Shown piece by piece: positions 16,748 through 23,196 of a stretch of DNA of 27,968 nt. The notes beneath the pieces are model-generated. The model had not been told where the DNA came from. It ran no database searches and saw only the letters and a program-made list of their open reading frames with translations. Origin of the DNA: Flammeovirgaceae bacterium UBA2786 (GTDB lineage Bacteria > Bacteroidota > Bacteroidia > Cytophagales > Cyclobacteriaceae); NCBI GenBank assembly GCA_002352225.1, contig DEIA01000035.1:18791-46758 (forward strand). Direction: 5' to 3'. How positions within the stretch are numbered: the first letter of the stretch is position 1; every line of letters starts with the position of its first letter. A program made the translations under genes and the position numbers.

Positions 16748-16776
16748 TGTAGCACCGGGCTGCGCCCGGTGCTACA
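16748..16776. repeat. 13-bp perfect palindrome with 3-nt loop
   Basis: TGTAGCACCGGGC and GCCCGGTGCTACA are perfect complements separated by TGC. The core TAGCACCGGG is shared with the 16533-16557 hairpin, so it is another copy of the REP-like unit. Confidence 0.7.
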
Positions 16777-16784
16777 GATATAAC

Positions 16785-16913
16785 GAGGCTGTCTCAAAAG
16801 TCAAATTAAGATTGGAATGTCATTCCGGCCTTGTGCCGGAATCTCGTTTAGTACCACGAAATCGAGATCGCGGAACAAATCCGCGATGACAGAACGACTT
16901 TTGAGACAGCCTC
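16785..16913. mobile_element. 129-bp MITE-like element with 18-bp terminal inverted repeats
   Basis: Perfect 18-bp arms GAGGCTGTCTCAAAAGTC (16785-16802) and its complement (16896-16913) bound the element. Inside, TGTCA (16818-16822) pairs with TGACA (16887-16891) around two perfect 8-bp hairpins, ATTCCGGC-cttgt-GCCGGAAT (16822-16842) and ATCGCGGA-acaaa-TCCGCGAT (16867-16887). These are linked by ATCTCG/CGAGAT (16841-16846, 16863-16868). There is no coding sequence. The ends look like insertion-sequence termini, so a non-autonomous element moved by an unseen transposase is likely. No convincing target-site duplication was found. Confidence 0.65.
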
Positions 16914-16971
16914 TTAGATAGAAAATCTTTTCCTTAGTTGTGTCTCCTCCCCCGGGACACCGCGTTATAGA
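16893..16971. repeat. repeat copy 1 (matches right edge of window in inverse orientation)
   Basis: From 16893 to about 16971 the sequence matches the reverse complement of 27886-27968. The first 21 bases are identical, then TTAGAYAGAAAA, a T/A run, a GTGTCTCC...GGACACC hairpin and GTTATAGAAA are shared with scattered differences. It covers the right arm of the MITE-like element and about 58 bp beyond it, so the repeat family is larger than the inverted-repeat unit alone. Confidence 0.75.
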
Positions 16972-17115
16972 AAAACCGATTTGTGAACATACAACACTCC
17001 TCAATTACCCTCTTTGAGGAATCCCGATGAGTATTTATTAAAATGGAATTCACAAAATGAATTCAAAAAATCAATTCTAATAATCTTAAATCCGAAATTT
17101 TGAATTGTGAATGAA

Positions 17116-18648
17116 TTAAAGTTTCGGTTCCACCAAAATTACCTGTTCCCGTTCTACAACAACCGCCCCGGCCGGATCGCCTTTGCGTTTGCGTACATAT
17201 TTTTTTTGGGTTACTACCACCGGACAAAGCGAATCGGTTTTGCGTTTGGAATTGTAAGCCGCTAACTGGGCGGCACGCTCGATCACGTCTTTAGGAAAAG
17301 GTTTGCCTGCCTGGTATTTAATTAATACATGCGAGCCCGCCACATCTTTAGCGTGCAGCCAAAGGTCTTCTTTATAAGCACGTTTCAAGGTAAGTTCATC
17401 ATTGGCTTCGGCATTGCGCCCCACCCAAATGCGAAAACCTTTGTGTTCAAATTCATGATAAGGCAGAATAGTGTTTTTTTGTTTTTTACTTTCAGGTATT
17501 TCTGCCTGCCTGAGTTCCTTTAAATCAGTAATCAACTCGATCTGATTGTATTGATGGTTTAACCCCTCGAGTTCTTTCGTTTTTACATCAATTGCTTTTT
17601 GAAGTTGGGCTATTTCAATCTGCTGATTCTTAGCCTTACGATAAAACACTTCGGCATTTTTTTGTGGCGATAGATCAGGTTTAAGTTTTATATCAACCGG
17701 TTGGTTATCGTAAAAACTGGTAAGGGTTACCTGCGCTGTTCCAGGGGCAAGTATGTGTAAATGCGCCATTAGTAAATCGCCCCAAAGCTGGTAATGCGTG
17801 TCTTGTTGTAATTCTGCCAGCTTCTGTTTGTTTTTTTGAAGGTAGTTTTCACCGGCCTTTATCTGATTGTACAGTGTTTTTAACCGCGAATGTTTTTGTT
17901 GGTTAAAGGCATTATGGGTAACGTAGTCTGTAAAAAATGTGTTGAGTGCTTCAGCCGGGTTATTCAATCGCTTTAAAATAGTGCCAACAGGTACAAGAGA
18001 AAGACAGAGTTTACCCGATTTTTCTATTATTAAATAGGTTGGCGATTCTAATTCGCCAAGCAGGCTCTGAAATTCCGGCCATAAACCCTTATCGGTTTTT
18101 TCTTTCGTTTTTAAATCCCAGTATTCCCAAACCAATTTACCAAAGGTGGAATAGCAGGAGCGTAGATCCGGCAAATGCGCTTGAAAGAAATCTTCACTAA
18201 AATCAATATTGTGATTGAGTGTGGCAAGCGAAAGCGTGAGGTCTGTTTTTAAATGACTTCTGAAAATTGAAATAGCTGTCTGATTGTAATAAAGAATAAC
18301 ATTGGCCCGGTTTCCGTGCATTTTAAATAGCAGGGTATAGCGATCAGCCAGATCAATGGCAAAACATCTTTCGTTTTCAAATTGATATACCTGCTTTACC
18401 TGCTTTACTAAAATTTCAGTAAACAGATCAATACTGTTTTTTTTAGCCCGGTTAAACTGGTTGGGAAACGAGAGGCAACAAAAATCAGATTGAAGACTGG
18501 CTTTTATAAAAAATGATTTGACTGAATTATTAAATTCAATAACCAGCTCGTCTTTATTCTGGCTAAAGCACGAAACTACCGTAAACCCAATCAGGTTGTG
18601 ATGCAGGTAGTTACTGAGTTGTTTTAAAAGATAATAATTGTTGTGCAC
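17116..18648 (-). CDS. NFACT family protein (RqcH/Rqc2/FbpA-like)
   Basis: NFACT proteins bind stalled 50S-peptidyl-tRNA complexes and, in bacteria with RqcH, add alanine tails that mark the product for degradation. This 510-residue protein has the expected layout: an N-terminal NFACT-N region, a central coiled-coil rich in Lys, Gln and Glu (about 260-390, with YLQKNKQKLAEL and EIAQLQKAIDVKTKELEGL), and a C-terminal NFACT-R (DUF814) domain with LWLHAKDVAGSHVLIKYQAG. Bacteroidota members are often called fibronectin-binding by transfer from Gram-positive FbpA; adhesion is not implied. The start is GTG, four bases past the stop of the MBL-fold gene, with no in-frame ATG near; coupling to the upstream gene is likely. 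The stop codon overlaps an A/T-rich 7-bp-periodic tract. Confidence 0.88.
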   Translation of the reverse strand: MHNNYYLLKQLSNYLHHNLIGFTVVSCFSQNKDELVIEFNNSVKSFFIKASLQSDFCCLSFPNQFNRAKKNSIDLFTEILVKQVKQVYQFENERCFAIDLADRYTLLFKMHGNRANVILYYNQTAISIFRSHLKTDLTLSLATLNHNIDFSEDFFQAHLPDLRSCYSTFGKLVWEYWDLKTKEKTDKGLWPEFQSLLGELESPTYLIIEKSGKLCLSLVPVGTILKRLNNPAEALNTFFTDYVTHNAFNQQKHSRLKTLYNQIKAGENYLQKNKQKLAELQQDTHYQLWGDLLMAHLHILAPGTAQVTLTSFYDNQPVDIKLKPDLSPQKNAEVFYRKAKNQQIEIAQLQKAIDVKTKELEGLNHQYNQIELITDLKELRQAEIPESKKQKNTILPYHEFEHKGFRIWVGRNAEANDELTLKRAYKEDLWLHAKDVAGSHVLIKYQAGKPFPKDVIERAAQLAAYNSKRKTDSLCPVVVTQKKYVRKRKGDPAGAVVVEREQVILVEPKL

Positions 18649-18651
18649 GCG

Positions 18652-19410
18652 CTATACCTCAATGCTCAGGCCATCATAAGCCAAAGCTACTGATTTTGGC
18701 AACTCGTGCTCCACTACTTTATGCCGGCCTAATTTGTGACTGATGTGTATAAAGTAGGTTTGTTCAGCTCCAATACGGGCAGCCATGGCCAATGCTTCGT
18801 CCAGATTAAAATGCGAAATATGTTTTTCGCGTTGCAAGGCATTCAACACAAGTACTTTAGTGCCTTTCAATAAATCTAAAGTTTGCGCAGGTATCTGGTT
18901 GGCATCGGTAATGTAGCTAAAGTTTTTAATTCTAAACCCTAGCACAGGTAATTGATAATGTAAAACGGGTAAGGGAACAATTTTTATCGATCCAATAGTG
19001 AAGGGAGCGGTAATTTCGTGAAGCCTTAATTGTGGAATGCCCGGATATTTATTTTTTTCGAAGGCATAGTAGAATTCAGTTTTAAGCTGGGCCAGTACAT
19101 CAGCATTTCCATACACCGGCATATCGGCCTGCTGTAAAAAATTATAAGCCCGCACATCATCCAGCCCGGCAATATGATCTTTATGGCTGTGTGTAAATAA
19201 AATGGCATCCAGGCGGTTAATTTGTTCGCGCAGCATTTGCTGCCTGAAATCGGGCCCGGTATCAATCACTAAGCTTTTGCCTTCTATTTGTACATGTATG
19301 GATGAACGCAGACGCTTATCGCGATAGTCCAGCGATTGACACACTTCGCACGTGCACCCGATAACAGGTACACCTTGTGAAGTTCCGGTTCCGAGAAAGG
19401 TGATTTTCAA
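18652..19410 (-). CDS. PhnP-like metallo-beta-lactamase-fold hydrolase
   Basis: A 252-residue cytoplasmic enzyme with LGTGTSQGVPVIGC at the N-terminus, a cysteine cluster (C19, C21, C24) typical of PhnP-like members, and the metal motif HSHKDH (H74, H76, D78, H79) followed by the late histidine in FIHISHKLGRH. Relatives are phosphodiesterases acting on cyclic phosphates or nucleotides; the substrate here is unknown, and no phosphonate genes are near. The start is TTG at 19410: conserved residues begin at once and no ATG or GTG would keep them. It follows the Uma2 gene by 6 bp and precedes the NFACT gene by 3 bp. Confidence 0.88.
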   Translation of the reverse strand: MKITFLGTGTSQGVPVIGCTCEVCQSLDYRDKRLRSSIHVQIEGKSLVIDTGPDFRQQMLREQINRLDAILFTHSHKDHIAGLDDVRAYNFLQQADMPVYGNADVLAQLKTEFYYAFEKNKYPGIPQLRLHEITAPFTIGSIKIVPLPVLHYQLPVLGFRIKNFSYITDANQIPAQTLDLLKGTKVLVLNALQREKHISHFNLDEALAMAARIGAEQTYFIHISHKLGRHKVVEHELPKSVALAYDGLSIEV

Positions 19411-19416
19411 AGGAGT

Positions 19417-19947
19417 TTAAAACTTGAAAGTCTGTTTAAGAAGGGCTGAAGTCAGTTTTCCTTTCTCTTTGTTGAGGGGTTCATACTTCTTCTTAACAAG
19501 GTGAAATCCTTGCGAAACTTTAGTGGCCGGATCCACTACCCAGTATTCCCGCACACCTGCGGCCTCATAAACATCTTTCTTTTTAGTGAGATCGAGTTTT
19601 TTAGAGCCGGGGGATAGAACTTCAATAACTAAATCAGGGGCACCGTAAATACCATCTTCCTTTATAAGACCAGTGTTCTTTTTTGAAATAAAAAGAATAT
19701 CAGGCTGAAAGGCATTTTCAGGGTTCAGGAAAACATCAACAGGGGCTACAAATGTTTTTCCGAGTTTCTTTTTTTTGGTGAAAACGTAAATCTGGCTTGC
19801 AAGGGAAACGATTATATCCTGATGGGTTACGGTTGGTGCTGGCGACATATAAAGACTGTTTTCGATCAATTCGGCACGCGTTCCCTCCGGAAGCATTCTG
19901 AATACTTCTAAAAGTGTTCGGGGTGGGTGTAAGACAGCTTCTTGCAT
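19417..19947 (-). CDS. Uma2 family (DUF820) restriction-endonuclease-fold protein
   Basis: A 176-residue protein of the Uma2/DUF820 family, which has the PD-(D/E)XK nuclease fold. Visible are the N-terminal ELIENSLYMSPAPTVTHQ, the catalytic-type FQPDILFISKK and APDLVIEVLSPGSKK (probable active-site Asp, Glu and Lys), then KKDVYEAAGVREYWVVDP. The family is abundant in cyanobacteria and also found in Bacteroidota; its biological role is unsettled, and both mobile-element and stress roles have been suggested. It sits in a tight leftward operon with RNA- and ribosome-related genes. A perfect TAnnTTTG box ends only 4 bases before the ATG, suggesting a nearly leaderless transcript besides read-through from the upstream gene. 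Confidence 0.87.
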   Translation of the reverse strand: MQEAVLHPPRTLLEVFRMLPEGTRAELIENSLYMSPAPTVTHQDIIVSLASQIYVFTKKKKLGKTFVAPVDVFLNPENAFQPDILFISKKNTGLIKEDGIYGAPDLVIEVLSPGSKKLDLTKKKDVYEAAGVREYWVVDPATKVSQGFHLVKKKYEPLNKEKGKLTSALLKQTFKF

Positions 19948-19951
19948 AAAT

Positions 19952-19959
19952 CAAATATA
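19952..19959 (-). promoter_or_regulatory. candidate -7 box giving a leaderless Uma2 transcript
   Basis: The minus strand reads TATATTTG then ATTT then the Uma2 ATG. A start 4-6 bases past the box would fall on or beside the start codon. No TTTG is present at the -33 position, so the call is tentative. Confidence 0.35.
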
Positions 19960-19974
19960 CCCAGATTTGCCCGA

Positions 19975-20247
19975 TCAGTTCTTTACTTCTGCTGCATGCA
20001 GTTCTTCGTAAAGTTTTAAGCTTTTCTCAGAAAACCGGGTTGGGTCCAGCTCCAGGTTCTTGAGAATATCCAAAAGGGCGTTAATTTTCCCTTCAACGGT
20101 AAAGAACTTGTTCACAATCATGATCTTTTGTTCTTTCAACAGGCAATAGCCCGATTTGAAGTTTCCTTTTTCGTACCGCAGAATGTAATCCGATTCGGCA
20201 ATCAGGTCTTCCAGTTTGGTTAAAAATTGGTTGGTGTACTTAATCAT
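19975..20247 (-). CDS. small hypothetical protein (90 aa)
   Basis: A 90-residue protein with no signal peptide or membrane span, predicted mostly helical, with the body FLTKLEDLIAESDYILRYEKGNF, then GYCLLKEQKIMIVNKFFTVEGKINALLDIL. It looks like a conserved Bacteroidota protein of unknown function seen next to other housekeeping genes, but I cannot name a family with confidence. The ATG at 20247 is well placed and it begins a leftward run with Uma2 27 bp downstream. It diverges from miaA across a 98-bp gap holding a 7-bp-periodic inverted repeat. Confidence 0.75.
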   Translation of the reverse strand: MIKYTNQFLTKLEDLIAESDYILRYEKGNFKSGYCLLKEQKIMIVNKFFTVEGKINALLDILKNLELDPTRFSEKSLKLYEELHAAEVKN

Positions 20248-20284
20248 TCGTAGTGGCGAATTTTGGCTTGCAAGATAGAGTTTA

Positions 20285-20345
20285 AATTACGAATTACGAA
20301 TTTGATTGGTCTATTCATTCGTAATTTGCCCATTCAAAATCCGTA
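20285..20345. repeat. 7-bp-periodic tract with inverted repeat before miaA
   Basis: Two exact tandem heptamers AATTACG lie at 20285-20298, and AATTACGAAT (20292-20301) recurs inverted as ATTCGTAATT (20317-20326) after 15 bases. A degraded third inverted unit (CCGTAAT) runs into the miaA ATG. It can form a hairpin between the two divergent genes. Confidence 0.6.
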
Positions 20346-21254
20346 ATGGAAACAAATAAAAAGCTTATTGTGATTGTTGGCCCTACGGCTGTGGGTAAAA
20401 CGGCACTGGCTATCCAATTGGCAAAGCATTTTCAAACAGAGATTGTTTCGGCTGACTCGCGCCAGATTTACCGCGAACTGGAAATAGGTACGGCCAAACC
20501 CAGCGCAGAGGAACTGAGCCAGATAAAACATCATTTTATAAACTCACATTCCATACATGACGATTACAATGCTGGTACTTACGGTCGCGATGCGTTGGTG
20601 TTGATAAATTCGCTGTTTGAAAGGTATAACAACCTTATTCTTTGTGGAGGCTCTGGGTTGTATGTAAGAGCTGTGCTGGAAGGTTTTGATGAGATGCCAC
20701 CTGTGCCTGAAGGTATCCGGGAGCAAATCAATAAAGAATACGAAGCGAATGGTTTAGCCTGGTTGCAGGCACAGGTAAAGCAGGTTGATCCGGAGTATTT
20801 TGAAGAAGTGGATATCCAGAATCCGCATCGGTTAATCCGGGCTTTGGAACTGAATCGTGCCTGGCAAAAGCCCATGCATGAATTGCGAAAGAAAAAAAAA
20901 TTAAAGCATTCATTTCAGGTTATAAAAATTGGTATTGAATTGAATCGCGAAGATATCTATAAACGAATTGATGCACGGATGGATGACATGATTGCATCAG
21001 GACTTTTTGAGGAAGCAGAAAAATTTTATCCGTTACGAAACCTTAATGCACTGCAAACGGTAGGCTATCGCGAAATCTTTGGGTTTATGGATAACTTGTA
21101 TAATAAGGAAGAAGCCATTCGTTTATTGAAACGAAATTCAAGACATTATGCCAAGCGGCAGTTAACATGGTTTAGGAAAGATCAGGAAATAGTTTGGTTT
21201 GATGGGAGTAAGCCTGGTAAAATAGAAGCATTTATTAATGCTGTTAAGCTGTAA
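20346..21254 (+). CDS. miaA: tRNA dimethylallyltransferase
   Basis: MiaA adds the dimethylallyl group to A37 of tRNAs that read codons starting with U. The 302-residue protein has the P-loop GPTAVGKT (12-19), SADSRQIYRELEIGTAKPS, HHFINSHSIHDDYNAG, LCGGSGLYVRAVLEGFDEMP and the C-terminal ALQTVGYREIF and YAKRQLTWFRKD motifs, all expected. Length is normal. It diverges from the 90-residue gene; its ATG touches the end of the 7-bp-periodic tract. A toxin-antitoxin pair follows 46 bp downstream with its own -7 box. Confidence 0.97.
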   Translation: METNKKLIVIVGPTAVGKTALAIQLAKHFQTEIVSADSRQIYRELEIGTAKPSAEELSQIKHHFINSHSIHDDYNAGTYGRDALVLINSLFERYNNLILCGGSGLYVRAVLEGFDEMPPVPEGIREQINKEYEANGLAWLQAQVKQVDPEYFEEVDIQNPHRLIRALELNRAWQKPMHELRKKKKLKHSFQVIKIGIELNREDIYKRIDARMDDMIASGLFEEAEKFYPLRNLNALQTVGYREIFGFMDNLYNKEEAIRLLKRNSRHYAKRQLTWFRKDQEIVWFDGSKPGKIEAFINAVKL

Positions 21255-21271
21255 ATACCTGCTTAAAAGTG

Positions 21272-21279
21272 TAAATTTG
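21272..21279 (+). promoter_or_regulatory. candidate -7 box of the toxin-antitoxin operon
   Basis: TAAATTTG is a perfect TAnnTTTG match 21 nt before the antitoxin ATG. The next bases (ATTTAT) match those after the Uma2 box. No TTTG -33 element is clear, which could mean the antitoxin or another factor assists or represses here. Confidence 0.45.
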
Positions 21280-21300
21280 ATTTATTAAAATTTTGAAACA

Positions 21301-21507
21301 ATGAAAAACGTATTGGTTCAGGTTGAAAATGAAAGCGCCCTGGAGCTGCTCCAGAATCTTGAGAAACTCAAGGTTCTTAAGGTGTTGGATAACGAACCTG
21401 AAAAAAAAGTTAAACTATCAGATAAATATTATGGCGCTTTGCCCACTGTTGTAGCCGATGAGTTACAGGAATATGTGAAAAAAAGCCGCCATGAATGGGA
21501 TCGTTAA
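21301..21507 (+). CDS. antitoxin of a PIN-toxin module
   Basis: A 68-residue protein directly before a PIN-domain toxin and overlapping it by one base (TAATG). The N-terminal part (VLVQVENESALELLQNLEKLKVL) is helical; the tail, VKLSDKYYGALPTVVADELQEYVKKSRHEWDR with its basic/aromatic end, resembles the toxin-binding tail of small Bacteroidota antitoxins. No clear ribbon-helix-helix or AbrB DNA-binding motif is visible, so autoregulation cannot be claimed from the sequence. Assignment rests on size, position and tail similarity. Confidence 0.8.
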   Translation: MKNVLVQVENESALELLQNLEKLKVLKVLDNEPEKKVKLSDKYYGALPTVVADELQEYVKKSRHEWDR

Positions 21508-21890
21508 TGTATCTGATTGACTCAAATGTTGTGATCGATTACCTCGGACGAAAACTGCCTTCGGCTGGCATTATTTTATTGAATGATGTAATGGACTCTG
21601 CCCCCAGGATTTCTGTTATTACCAAAATTGAGTTGCTGGGATTTCGAACTGAAAAGAAACACCTTCAGTTACTTCAGAATTTTGTTCGGGATGTGAGAAT
21701 ACTTGAGTTGACTAATGAGGTTACCGAAGCGAGCATCCAGATAAGGCAGCATACCCGACTTAAATTGCCAGATGCAATCATTGCTGCTACAGCTTTGGTT
21801 CATGAGTTGATTTTACTTACCCATAACCTCGCTGATTTCAAAGTGGTAAAAGGATTACAGTTTGTGGATCCCCACCAACTTAAAATCTGA
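21507..21890 (+). CDS. PIN-domain toxin (VapC-like ribonuclease)
   Basis: A 127-residue PIN-domain protein. Acidic motif residues are present: D5 in MYLIDSNVVIDYLG, E in ISVITKIELLGF, D in LPDAIIAATALV, and the THNLADF segment. VapC-type toxins are metal-dependent RNases that cut specific RNAs, often initiator tRNA or rRNA. The frame extends back to an ATG at 21495, but the one at 21507 overlaps the antitoxin stop and begins MYLIDSNVV, the usual toxin start, and is preferred. The glycosyltransferase ATG lies one base past its stop, an unusually tight link to an unrelated function. Confidence 0.88.
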   Translation: MYLIDSNVVIDYLGRKLPSAGIILLNDVMDSAPRISVITKIELLGFRTEKKHLQLLQNFVRDVRILELTNEVTEASIQIRQHTRLKLPDAIIAATALVHELILLTHNLADFKVVKGLQFVDPHQLKI

Positions 21891-21891
21891 A

Positions 21892-23196
21892 ATGTTCTCA
21901 AGGCGTGTTCTCATCATCTCCTACTATTGGCCACCTTCCGGGGGAAGCGGGGTGCAGCGTTGGCTTAAGTTTGTAAAATACTTGTCGTTGAAAGGATGGG
22001 AGCCTTATGTGTTTACACCCGAAAATCCGCACTTCGCAACACAAGATGCTTCGCTATTAAAAGATGTACCGCCACAGGTTGAGGTAATCCGGTTTCCCAT
22101 TTGGGAGCCCTATCAGACTTTCAATAAACTTACTTCTGTTCTCACGGGCAAGAAATTGCAACAAGTTGATGTTGTTGGTACAGGCAAAAAATCCTTACTA
22201 CAAAAGTTTGGTATGTGGGTGCGTGGTAATTTTTTTATTCCAGATGCCCGCAGGTTTTGGATAAAGCCTTCGGTTGAGTTTCTGACTGAATTTGTTCAAC
22301 GCAATCAAATTGAAAAAATAATCACTACCGGTCCACCGCATAGTGTTCACCTGATAGGCAGAAACCTGAAAAGAAAAAATCCGGCTTTGAAATGGGTTGC
22401 TGATTTTCGCGACCCATGGAGCGAATGGGATTTACTCGACACCCTTCAGATTTCGGGTTGGGCACGCAAGCGGCATAAGAAGATGGAAAATTCTGTACTA
22501 AGTGAAGCAGATCTGGTGTTAACCGTTACGCCTTATTATGTAAGACAATTTCAACTACTTGGCGGAAAGAATGTACACCTGATCACCAACGGATTTGATG
22601 AAGATGACTTTAAATCTATTCGGCATGAACGCACCAAAAAATTTACCATACGGCATATTGGAGGTGTGGATGAGTTACGTGACCCGCGTTCGGCTATGCT
22701 TGCAATCAAGCGCCTTTGCGAGCGAGATGAAAATTTTGCGCAATCCATTATAGTTGAGTTTGTAGGCTCGGTTAATGCAGCATTCAGAAATTTTGTAGAG
22801 CAAGACAGAACGTTAAGTACACGGATTGTTTTTATTCCACACCTTCCGCATAGCGAATTGTTAAAATTGTATGGGAGCACCGATGTGCTTTTGTTAGTGT
22901 TGGCCCATGCGGCCCTTGCAAAAGGTAATATTCCCGGAAAACTTTTTGAATACCTGGCATCGGGCAACCCGATAATGGGAGTGGGTGCCAGCGATGGCGA
23001 TGCAGCTTTGATTATAAAAACGGCAGGGGCAGGAAACGTGTATGAAGCAACTGATCAAGCCGGTCTGGAAGATGCGTTTATGAGAAGTTTTGCAGATTGG
23101 AAGGCGAACACAAAACCAAATGCCCAAACCTTAACCAATTATTCGCGCAGGGTGTTAACGGATAATTTGATTACACTACTCGAAAAGCTCAATTAA
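21892..23196 (+). CDS. glycosyltransferase (GT4-like, polysaccharide synthesis)
   Basis: A 434-residue GT-B type protein: N-terminal VLIISYYWPPSGGSGVQRWLKFVKYLSLKGWEPYVFTP (nucleotide-sugar transferase start common in Bacteroidota), the central ITTGPPHSVHLIGR and WVADFRDPWSEWDLLD, and a C-terminal donor-binding domain with GNIPGKLFEYLASGNPIMGVG. The sugar and acceptor cannot be read. The frame begins at a TTG (21862) inside the toxin gene; the ATG at 21892 is the sensible start. It follows the toxin by one base, is probably read from the toxin-antitoxin promoter or from miaA, and ends overlapping the convergent flippase gene. Confidence 0.85.
   Translation: MFSRRVLIISYYWPPSGGSGVQRWLKFVKYLSLKGWEPYVFTPENPHFATQDASLLKDVPPQVEVIRFPIWEPYQTFNKLTSVLTGKKLQQVDVVGTGKKSLLQKFGMWVRGNFFIPDARRFWIKPSVEFLTEFVQRNQIEKIITTGPPHSVHLIGRNLKRKNPALKWVADFRDPWSEWDLLDTLQISGWARKRHKKMENSVLSEADLVLTVTPYYVRQFQLLGGKNVHLITNGFDEDDFKSIRHERTKKFTIRHIGGVDELRDPRSAMLAIKRLCERDENFAQSIIVEFVGSVNAAFRNFVEQDRTLSTRIVFIPHLPHSELLKLYGSTDVLLLVLAHAALAKGNIPGKLFEYLASGNPIMGVGASDGDAALIIKTAGAGNVYEATDQAGLEDAFMRSFADWKANTKPNAQTLTNYSRRVLTDNLITLLEKLN

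Larger units (their letters stand above)
16458..17115 (+). other. 658-bp gene-free region packed with palindromes and repeats
   Basis: No credible coding frame was found here on either strand; the frames present cut across the inverted repeats and lack recognisable motifs. From left to right it holds two REP-like hairpins (16509-16557), a spaced inverted repeat (16576-16625), another (16687-16733), a near-perfect 13-bp-arm hairpin (16748-16776), an element with 18-bp terminal inverted repeats (16785-16913), a tail with a GTGTC/GACAC hairpin (16914-16971) and an A/T-rich tract with loose 7-bp periodicity (about 17041-17117). It lies between the 3' ends of two convergent genes, pyk and the NFACT gene. 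Confidence 0.8.

Noticed and set aside
16776..16920. AGATA direct repeat (16776-16780 and 16916-16920) as target-site duplication of the MITE-like element
   Set aside because: The offsets from the two arms differ (4 and 2 bases) and the right-hand bases TTAGAYAG are also conserved in the second copy, so they belong to the repeat and are not a duplicated target.
16801..17004. 67-codon minus-strand frame in the intergenic region
   Set aside because: It runs through the inverted repeats and hairpins, has no motif and no plausible leader; it is a chance frame in the repeat.
17116..18648. fibronectin-binding adhesin
   Set aside because: The NFACT layout and LHAKD..GSH motif in a signal-less cytoplasmic protein point to ribosome-associated quality control.
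20281..20345. CRISPR-like repeat before miaA
   Set aside because: Units are only 7 bp, not separated by unique spacers of constant length, and no cas genes are present.
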